From assembly GCA_937883885.1 (NCBI GenBank), contig CAKZXL010000204.1, positions 1-24,134 of the forward strand: a stretch of DNA of 24,134 nt, read 5' to 3'. The translations under genes and the position numbers were made by a program. This document shows, one piece after another, positions 13,478-22,100 of this stretch (the stretch's first letter is position 1; the number at the start of each line of letters is the position of its first letter). This DNA comes from an uncultured Aquincola sp. Lineage in GTDB: Bacteria; Pseudomonadota; Gammaproteobacteria; Burkholderiales; Burkholderiaceae. The notes beneath the pieces were generated by a model that searched no databases, was not told the DNA's origin, and was given only the letters and a program-made list of their open reading frames with translations.

Positions 13478-15271
13478 CTAGCCCGCGCGCTGGGCGCCCA
13501 ACACCTGCACCCCATGCCCCTCGTGCTTGGCCGCGCGCTTGGCGGCGGCGGCGGCGTTGGCCACGCCGTCGCTGCGGCGGTAGTCGCCGGGCTGCACGGG
13601 CACAGCGCCGATGCACAGCGTGGTGCAGGGGTGGAAACGCATCACGCCGTGGCGGTCTTCGGCGTGCAGGCCGCCGGCGGCCAGGGCTTCGGCGTCGAAG
13701 AGGTCGCGGGCGCGCAGGTTGAACTCGGCCACGATGGCCTCGCAGCGCTGCAGCCAGTCGGCGCTCTGGAACACCACGATGAAGTCGTCGCCGCCCACGT
13801 GGCCGACGAAGTCGCGCTGCGGGTCGGCATGGGCGGTGATCACCTGCGCCACCATGCGGATCATCTCGTCGCCGCGCCAGTAGCCGTACTGGTCGTTGAA
13901 AGGCTTGAAGTGGTTCAGGTCGGCATAGCAGGCCGCGAATTCGCAGCCGCCGTCCAGCAGGCGGTCGATGTGGTCGCTGATCGGGATGTTGCCGGGCAGG
14001 AAGGTCAGCGGGTTGGCATGGCGCGCGGCCTCGATGCGCGCTTCGGTCACCGCCCGCACCAGCTGGTCGCCGGTGCCCAGGCCGCGGTAGCGCCCGCCTT
14101 CGGTCACGATGAAGCCCTCGGTCAGGTAGCGCTGGTCGGCCGAGGTGAGCACCGAGGTGAGTTCGGCAATGCCGGTGTGGATGTCCACGCACAGCGGGCT
14201 GGTGTTGCCGTGCATGGTGGCCGGCCGGCGCGCATACAGCTCGCGGAAGTAGGGCTGCGCATAGGCATGGATGAACTGCTGGCGGTTGAGCAGCGCCACC
14301 GGCCGTTCGTCTTCCACCACCGCGATGGCATGCAGCGCGGGGTCGGCCTGGAAGCGCGCGAACACCTCGTCGTGGGTGATGGCCGACGACACCGGCGGCA
14401 GCGGCCGGCACAGCTTGGCCGCGGTCAGGCCGCCATGGTTGGCGGCGCGCCGGCGCTGCGGCAGCACCGCCACTTCGCGGCTGGTGAGCACGGCCAGCGC
14501 GCCGGGCAGCGGCGCCTGCGCCAGCGCGGCCTGCGGCCGCCCCAGGCCGTAGCCCTGGCCGAGGCCGATGCCCAGGTCGCGCACCACGCGCAGGTCTTCG
14601 TCGGTCTCGATGCCCTCGGCCACCAGGGCCGAGCCAAAGGTCTCGGCGATGTGCATCAGCGCGCGCAGCGTCTGCAGCTTGTCGCCGTTGCGGGCCACCT
14701 CGCGGGTGAAGTACTTGTCGATCTTGACGATCTCGGGCTTGAGCTCCGACCACAGCCGCAGGCTGGAGCGGCCATCGCCGAAGTCGTCGAGCGCAATGCC
14801 CACGCCATGGCGGCGCAGCCACAGCACCGCATGCTGCAGCCGTTCCACGTCGCGCACATGCTCATGCTCGGTGATCTCGATGACCAGCGCACTGGGCGTG
14901 ACGCCGCGGCTGCGCACCACCTCCATCAGCCGCTGCGGGTCTTGCAACTCCAGCAGTTGCGTGAGGGCTGCCGCGCTGAGGTTGACGAAGAGCTTGCCCG
15001 CCGGCCGCTGGCGGCTCCAGCTCACCAGCGCGGCGCGCAGGCAGGCCAGTTCCAGCTCGATGCTGACGCCTTCGCTGCGGGCGGCGGCAAAGAGGGCGTC
15101 GGGGTGGGGCCAGGGCCCGGCGGTGGGCCGCACCAGCGCCTCATGCCCATGCAGCTGACCATCGGCCAGCGACACGATGGGCTGGAAATGCATGACCAGC
15201 GCACGCGCCTCGATCAGCGCAGCGACGGTATGGAATTCGGGCACGGCTTGGGTGGGAACAGCGCGGTTCAT
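13478..15271 (-). CDS. EAL-CBS-GGDEF-like cyclic-di-GMP phosphodiesterase/regulator
   Basis: 597 residues from ATG 15271; an upstream TTG at 15322 would add 17 residues, and neither start has a strong ribosome site. The order is reversed from the common GGDEF-EAL layout. The N-terminal EAL domain (about 20-260) keeps the catalytic set: HEALVR (Glu44), NLSAAAL, IEITEHE, ALDDFGDGRSSL, KIDKYF, EGIETDEDL and GQGYGLGRP, so phosphodiesterase activity is likely. Next is a CBS-pair-like region (about 300-420: ITHDEVFARFQADPALHAIA, VALLNRQQFI, YLTEGFIVTEGGRYRG). The C-terminal GGDEF-like domain has YADLNHFKPFNDQYGYWRGD but GGDDF in place of GGDEF, so it may be a weak cyclase or a GTP-sensing domain. 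No signal peptide or transmembrane segment is visible: a cytosolic enzyme. It probably links c-di-GMP to the surface programme. Confidence 0.93.
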   Translation of the reverse strand: MNRAVPTQAVPEFHTVAALIEARALVMHFQPIVSLADGQLHGHEALVRPTAGPWPHPDALFAAARSEGVSIELELACLRAALVSWSRQRPAGKLFVNLSAAALTQLLELQDPQRLMEVVRSRGVTPSALVIEITEHEHVRDVERLQHAVLWLRRHGVGIALDDFGDGRSSLRLWSELKPEIVKIDKYFTREVARNGDKLQTLRALMHIAETFGSALVAEGIETDEDLRVVRDLGIGLGQGYGLGRPQAALAQAPLPGALAVLTSREVAVLPQRRRAANHGGLTAAKLCRPLPPVSSAITHDEVFARFQADPALHAIAVVEDERPVALLNRQQFIHAYAQPYFRELYARRPATMHGNTSPLCVDIHTGIAELTSVLTSADQRYLTEGFIVTEGGRYRGLGTGDQLVRAVTEARIEAARHANPLTFLPGNIPISDHIDRLLDGGCEFAACYADLNHFKPFNDQYGYWRGDEMIRMVAQVITAHADPQRDFVGHVGGDDFIVVFQSADWLQRCEAIVAEFNLRARDLFDAEALAAGGLHAEDRHGVMRFHPCTTLCIGAVPVQPGDYRRSDGVANAAAAAKRAAKHEGHGVQVLGAQRAG

Positions 15272-15319
15272 GCGCCGATGTGGCGCCCGCAGTGGGAAGC
15301 GGGTCGCTTCATGGCGGAA

Positions 15320-15333
15320 CAACTCATGAGTTG
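15320..15333. promoter_or_regulatory. Perfect 14-bp palindrome upstream of the EAL gene
   Basis: CAACTCATGAGTTG is fully self-complementary and lies 49-62 bp before the EAL gene ATG, in the 222-nt gap divergent from the DUF2878 gene. The rest of that gap shows nothing else I can name. An operator role is a guess from symmetry and position. Confidence 0.35.
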
Positions 15334-15493
15334 CCCCGCACTATCGCCCCGGGTGGTGACCGTTTCATGACACGCCGGGCACCGCCGGCCTGTCCCGGCT
15401 CGCCTCGGATCCCACTCGGCCGGCGCGCCGATGGCGCGGTATCGTCCGGGCCCGACAAGCCCTGGCTCATCCAGGCGGCCAGATCATCCCCCC

Positions 15494-16069
15494 ATGTCCC
15501 CACCTTCGCGTCCCTGGCCCCGCCGTCTCCTGCCCTTCGCCCAGCTCGCGCTCACCCAGGCCGCCTGGTTCGCTTGCGTCCTGGGGGCGGCCCGGGGCCA
15601 GCCGGGCGGGGGCATCGCCATCGCTGCCGGGGTGGTGGCGCTGAACTTCCTCGTGAGCGACCGGCGCCGCGCCGACGCCGCGCTGCTGCTGCTGGCGCTG
15701 GTCGTCGGCCTGGCCTGGGACACGCTGCTGCTGCGGCTGCAGGTCGTGGTCTACGCCGCGCCGGGACCGCTGGCCGGCTGGGCGCCGGGCTGGATCCTGG
15801 CGCTGTGGGCGCTGTTCGCGGTGCTGGTTCGCCAGCCGATGGCCTGGCTGCATGGCCGGCCGCTGCTGGCGGCGGCGCTGGGGGCCGTGGGCGGGCCGCT
15901 GTCGTATGCCAGCGCGGTGGCGCTGGGCGCCGGCACCTTGCCCGACCGGCCGATGGCGCTGGCGGTGCTGGCCGTGGGCTGGGCCGCCATCACGCCGGTG
16001 CTGACCGAGGCCGCACGCGCGCTGTCGGCGCGCGCTGCGGCGCCAGGCTTGCCAACTGACGAGGCCTGA
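15494..16069 (+). CDS. DUF2878-family integral membrane protein
   Basis: 191 residues from ATG 15494; an ATG at 15431 would add a Pro/Arg-rich tail that is probably untranslated. It is strongly hydrophobic, with about five or six membrane segments (for example LALTQAAWFACVLGAA, IAIAAGVVALNFLVS, ALLLLALVVGLAWDTLLLRL, WILALWALFAVLV, LLAAALGAVGGPLSYASAVA, MALAVLAVGWAAITPVL). The WDTLLLRL, GWAPGWILALWALFAVLV and GAVGGPLSY segments match my memory of the DUF2878 family, whose function is unknown. In other genomes these genes often neighbour lipid or carotenoid-type enzymes; here it stands alone between the EAL gene and the autotransporter. An intrinsic terminator follows, so it seems to be transcribed by itself. 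Confidence 0.8.
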   Translation: MSPPSRPWPRRLLPFAQLALTQAAWFACVLGAARGQPGGGIAIAAGVVALNFLVSDRRRADAALLLLALVVGLAWDTLLLRLQVVVYAAPGPLAGWAPGWILALWALFAVLVRQPMAWLHGRPLLAAALGAVGGPLSYASAVALGAGTLPDRPMALAVLAVGWAAITPVLTEAARALSARAAAPGLPTDEA

Positions 16070-16087
16070 CGTTACATGTGACGAATT

Positions 16088-16109
16088 ACTCGCCGTATTG
16101 CGAGTTTTT
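16088..16109 (+). terminator. Intrinsic terminator after the DUF2878 gene
   Basis: ACTCGC (16088-16093) and GCGAGT (16100-16105) pair across a 6-nt loop, running into five T (16105-16109). This separates the DUF2878 transcript from the autotransporter gene, whose promoter must lie between here and 16165; I see no convincing boxes there beyond a TTGACT at 16108-16113. Confidence 0.7.
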
Positions 16110-16165
16110 GACTGCCACCGGGCTGCCTACGCTGCCGCACCTTTTTAGTTTGGTAGGTACAGCAG

Positions 16166-19100
16166 GTGCACTCTTCGTTGAATCACGTCTTCCGCGTCGT
16201 CTGGAATGAAGCCCGTGGATGTTGGTTGGCCGTGGCAGAACACTGCCCGGGTCGGGGCAAGTCTTCCAGCAGCAAGGCGGTGGCAGCCGTGGTGCTGGCG
16301 GCCGGCGGTGTCGCCGCGCATGGCCAGGTGGCCCTGGTCGATGGGCACGGCGGCACCGGCTGCAACGTGATGGTGACGGGCGCCAACTGCAGCCTGCCCA
16401 ACAGCAACGCGATCTTCACCAACTTCTACACCCAGGGCGGCGCCGGCAGCGGCGGCGGCGCGGGCCTGGGCGGCGTGTTCTTCGTCAACTCGGGCGCTTC
16501 ACTGTCGCTGGACAACGTGTCGTTCCAGCGCAATGCGGTCAAGGGCGGCGAGGGCGGCAGCACGCCCGACGTGAACATCAGCGGCGCCACGTTGTCGCTG
16601 GTGGAAAAGACGGCCGACGTCACCTCGGTCACCGCCTTCCAGGTCAAGCCCACCATCGTCAGCGTGGGCGGGCAGCTCAAGGTCACGGGCGTCACGCTGG
16701 GCTCGGCCAACCCGCTGCTCAAGGCCGATGGCCAGGTGTCGGTGGGCGGCTCCACCGGCGTCATCGACACGGTCTCGGGCACCACCGTCACCTTCAAGGA
16801 CAGCGTCGCGATCTCCAACGATGCGATCAAGACGCTGGGCAGCGCCAACTACGGTCTGGGCGCCACCACCATCAGCAGCGCCAACTTCGCGGGCCTGGCC
16901 AACTCCGACATCGCCACCGGCATGACGGTGGTGGGCGCAGGCATCGCCGATGGCACCACCATCACCGCCGTCACCCGCGACGCCAACAACGCGGTGACCT
17001 CCATCACCCTGAGCAACGGCACCACGCAGGCCGGCGCCGGTGCGCAGCTGAGCCTGGTCAACGTCACCAGCTTCCAGGCTTCGCAGTTCACGAAGCCGAC
17101 CAGCCTGCTGCCCAACCAGCTGAAGATGTCGGCCACCGGCCTGGGTCTGGCCGTGGGCATGACGCTGAGCGGCGACGGTGTGCCCGCGGGCACCCAGGTG
17201 GTGGACATCCAGGGCGACGTGGTCACGCTGTCGCAGGCCATCACCGGCTTGAGCTTCACCGGCAGCCTGCCGATTGGCACCGTGGGTGGCAACCAGATCC
17301 AGCTGGCCATGGCCGACAGCCGCTTCACCGTGGGCACGGCCATCTCGGGCACCGGCATTCCGGCCGGCACCACCATCACCGCGGTGGATGCGCAGACGGG
17401 CAAGCTCACGCTGAGCAGCAACCTCACCGCCATCCCCGACGAACTGAGCACCAAGAGCATCCTGGCCCAGACCGGCACCACGCTGGTGCTCAAGAGTGCC
17501 AGCGGCCTGCAGGTGGGCATGAACCTGGAAGGCGACGGCATCCCCGACGGCACCCGCATCGTCTCGATCAACGGCAACACCGTGACGCTGAGCGCCGCGC
17601 CCAGCGCGCCGGTCACCGGCTTCCTGGCCAGCTCGGCCTTCAGCACCGGTGGCTCGATGAACAGCATCGGCACCACCGGCGCCACCGGCCGCAATGGCGG
17701 CAACGGCACCAATGCGCGCAGCAGCGTGGTGTGGATCACCGACGGCGAAGGCCGCAGCGGCACCAACGGCGGCAATGCCAATTCGGGCGCCACCGGCGGC
17801 GTGGGTGGCCGCGGCGGCAATGGCGGCAGCGGCAGCGCGGGCGCGCCGTTCAACTACGGCCTGACCTTCGCGATGCTGAACGCCACCAAGACGGCGGTGG
17901 CCGACACGGCGGCTGCCGCCGGTGCGCTGGCCACCTTCCCGCCCAATGCGGTGCTGTCGGCCGCGCACGTGATCGCGGCCGGCGTGGCCTATGTGGACCT
18001 GGGCGTGTCCATCGCCAACCTGGTGCTGTGGGGCATCGACCTCGGCCAGGGCCTGGCCGGCCGTGGCGGTGACGGCGGTGCCGGTGGCCGTGGCGGCAAC
18101 GGCAGCACCTTCTACGGCGGTGGCGCCGGCGGCAACGGCGGCGCGGGCGGCAACGGCGCGCTGTCGGGCACTGACGGTGGCGCGGGCGGCGACGGCGGCA
18201 GCGGCGGTGCAGGCGGCTTCGGCGCGGGCGGTGGCTCGGGCGGTGCCGGCGGCAACGGCGGCAGCACCGGCAATGCCATCGACGGCGGCGGCGGCGCGGG
18301 CGGCGTGGCCGGCTTCGGCGGCGGCGTGGGCAGCGACGGCGACGGCCTGTACGGCGGCGGCGGCTCGGGCTATGGCGGCGCGATCTTCGTGCGCAATGGC
18401 GGCACGCTGCGCATCACCGGCAATGCGCTCTTCAGCGACAACACCACGCTGGCGGGCTCCAGCAACAACGGCGGCGCATCGGGCCAGGCGGCCGGCTCCG
18501 ACATCTTCATGATGAAGGGCTCGGACGTGACGCTGGCCCCGGGCGCGGGCAAGACCATCCGCATCGAAGGCCAGATCGCCGACGACAGCGCGGCCAGCAT
18601 CGGCAGCGGCAGTGCCGCCGCGGGCGCGGGCGCCAACCTGCGCATCGCCGGTGGCGGCCTGGTGCAGCTGGCCGGCCAGAACACCTATTCGGGCAAGACC
18701 ATCCTCGAAGGCGGCACGGTGGAAACCGTGCTGGGCCAGGGCATCCATGCGGCCAGCTCGGTGGTGTTCAACGGCCAGGGCCAGATCGGTTCGCTCTCAC
18801 CGCATGCCAATGCCGGCGTGCTGCTGCTGGGCGAGAACGTGATCCAGCGCGCCGGTGCCACCGTGCCCGGCCAGTTCGTCTGGAGCGGTGCGGGCGGCTT
18901 TGCGGCCGGCACCACCGCGGGCATCACCGTGGAGATGGGCCGCACCGCGGGCAATGCGGCGCAAACGCTGCAGTGGGGCAGCAACTACCTGTCCACCAAC
19001 TCGACGCTGGTGTTCGGCTCCGAGTACGGCCTGGGCTCGGTGTTCTTCAAGAACGACATCAACCTGTCCGGGCAGACCGGCAACGTGGTGGTGTACGACA

Positions 19101-22100
19101 GCCAGCAGGTGGTGGACGCCGCCGCGGTGCGCGACGCGGCCTATTTCAACGGCAAGCTGACCAACGGCTCGCTGCGGGTGGGAAGCGCCGGCTACGACGG
19201 CACGCTGTACCTGACGGCGCAGAACGAGCTGAGCGCCATCACCGTCAACAGCGGCGTGGTGAGCACGCTGGCCGACGACGGCAGCGCCCCGGGCCGCGCC
19301 CTGCGCAGCAGCGGCGGCAGCATCGCGGTCAACGGCGGCACGCTGGTGCTGGCCGGTGCCGAAAAGGCCACCAGCCTGAACGTGGCGGCCGGCGGCCAGC
19401 TGGTCACGGCCGGTGCCTTTGAAGCCGCCACGGTGGACAACCGCGGCGTCAGCTCGATGGCCGGCGCCAACACGCTGGGCAACGTGGCCAACCGCGCCAA
19501 CGCGGCGCTCAACCTGCTGGGCGCCACCACGGTGGCCGGCAGCATCAGCAACGAAGCCGGTGCCACGCTGAACCAGCTGGAAGCCGTGCAGGCCGGCGCC
19601 GTGCTCAACAACGGCACCTGGGCCGTGGACGGCGACCGCAGCCTGACCACGCCCACCGTGGCCGGCAACGGCAGCTTCGTGCTGGCGCAGGAAGGCAGCC
19701 GCCTCACGCTCAACCTGGGCAGCGACTCGCAGTTCGACGGCACGGTGCAAGGCGCGGGTGCGCTGGTCAAGGCCGGCAACAGCACGCTGTCGCTCAGCGG
19801 CGCCAGCACCCACACCGGCGGCACCACGGTGCAGGCCGGCACGCTGGACACCAGCGCGGGCGGCACGCTGGCCGACACCGGCGCCATCACCGTGGCTGCC
19901 GGCGCGCGCTTCGTCGCGGGCACGGCCGACACCGTGGGCGCGGTGACCAACCGCGGCACCGTGGAGCTGAACGCTTCGCACACCGTGGCCTCGCTGACCA
20001 ACGCCGACGGCGGCACGCTGCAGCAGCGCACCGTGCTCACCAGCACCGGCAGCCTGGACAACCAGGCCGGCGGCACGATCAACCAGTCGGCCGACATCAG
20101 CGCCGACGTGGTGGCCAACAGCGGTACCTTGAACGTCAACGGTGACCGCAGCATCAGCACCCGCGGCCTGATCGGCGAAGCCACCGGCCGCATCAACGTC
20201 GACGCGCGGCTGACGCTGGCGCAGTCCGACAACTCGGTGTACGCCGGTGCCATCGAAGGCACGGGCGCGCTGGACAAGACCGGCGCCGGCCTGCTGGTGC
20301 TGGCCGGCACCAGCGGCCTGACCGGCGCGCTGACGGTGCAGGCCGGCAGCGTGGACGTGACCGGCAGCATCGCCAGCGGCACCGTGCAGGTGGCGCAGGG
20401 TGCGGCCATGGGCGTGGGCAGCAACGCGCTGGCCACCACCGCGCAGGTGAGCAATGCCGGCACCTTCGACGTGCGGGGCGACATCCGCGTGGCCTCGGTG
20501 GTGAACACCGGCACGCTGAACAACAGCGGCCACCTGCAGGCGGGCAGCCTGGTCAACCAGGCCGTGGTCAACACCAGCGGCGCGGTCACGGCCGACTCGG
20601 TGGTCAACAACGGCCAATGGTCGGTGGAAGGCGAGCGCCGCATCACCACCGCGGCACTCACCGGCAGCGGCAACTTCGACATGACCCAGGCCAGCGCGCA
20701 GCTGGTGGTGGATCAGTCGGGCGACTCCAGCTTCGACGGCGTGTTCAGCGGCCAGGGCAGCCTGGCCAAGGCGGGTGCGGGCACGCTGTCCATCAGCGGC
20801 GCCAACACCCACACCGGCGGCACCGTGGTGCGCGCCGGCACGCTGCAGACGGTGGCCGGCGGCACGCTGGCGGACACTGGCGCGGTGGTGGTGGATGCGG
20901 GCGCGGCCTTCAAGGCCAACACCGCCGACACCATCGGCGCCGTGTCCAACAGCGGCACGCTGGAGATCAACGCGGCGCACACCGTGGCCTCGCTGGCCAA
21001 TGCCGAAGGCGGCAGCGCCTTCGTCAACGCCGCGCTCGCCAGCGCCGGCAATGTGGCCAACCTGGCCGGCGGCACGCTGAACCAGTCGGCCGACGTGACG
21101 GCGGCTGCGGTGGGCAACAGTGGCACCTGGCACGTGCTGGGCCAACGCAGCATCACCACCGGTGCGCTGGTGGGCGATGCCAGCGGCCGCCTGGTGCTGG
21201 GCACCGCGGCCGACAGCCTGATGCTCACGCAAAGCGGCAATGCCAGCTATGCCGGTGCCATCGAAGGCGCGGGCACGCTGAACAAGCGCGGCGCCGGCAC
21301 CCTGGTGCTGGCCGGCAACAGCAGCCACACCGGCGCGCTGAACGTGCAGGCCGGTGCGCTGGAGGTGACGGGCCAGACCGCCGCCAGCAGCGTGCAGGTC
21401 TCGCGCGGCGCCAGCCTGGCCGTGGCCGGCAGTGCGCTGGCCGCCAACGCCACGCTGGGCAACGACGGCACGCTGGACGTGCGGGCCGACAACCGGGTGG
21501 GTGCCTTCGTCAACAGCGGCACCGTCAACGGCGCCGGCAAGCTGACGGCCGATACCTATTCGCTGAACGATGGCAGCGTGATCAACGCCAACCTGGGTGC
21601 GGGCACGCTCATCACGCAGGGCAAGGTGCTGCTCAACGCCACCAGCGATGCGGCGGTGGTCAACGTGCTGGCCGACAGCCTGCTGACCCTGGGCGGTGTC
21701 GATCGCCTGTCGCGCCAGGCGGCGTTGACGGTGGAAGGCAAGTTGCTGCTGGGCAACGGCGACCAGACGGTGCGCACGCTGGCCGGCGCGGGCAGCGTCG
21801 ACATGCAGGCCTACCACCTGGTGGTGACCAACGGCGGCACCTTCACCGGCACGCTGACCAGCTCGGGCGGCAGCTCGCTGTCGGCCAACGGCGGTGCGCT
21901 CAGCCTTACGGGTGCCAGCTCGGTGCAGACGCAGGCGCTGGACCTGAGCGGCGGCAGCTCCTTGAGCATGGCCGCGGGCTCGGCCCTGAGCACCGGCAAT
22001 GCCACGGTGGAATCCGGCAGCACGCTGCGCATCGCCGACAGCGCGACCTTCCAGTACCAGACCCTGAGCGGCCGCGGCACGGTGGAAGCCAGCCACTTTG

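Noticed and set aside
17680..18390. Mycobacterial PE_PGRS-like protein or recent transfer
   Set aside because: The Gly-Gly-x composition is shared, but the protein has an ESPR and an outer-membrane barrel, and codon use matches the rest of the window.
16499..18748. A second long antisense frame (about 750 codons) opposite the passenger start
   Set aside because: Same reason: it mirrors the Gly-rich and repeat codons of the sense gene and shows no independent features.
16903..21540. CRISPR array
   Set aside because: Repeats are in frame, diverged, of coding length and lack short identical repeats with unique spacers.
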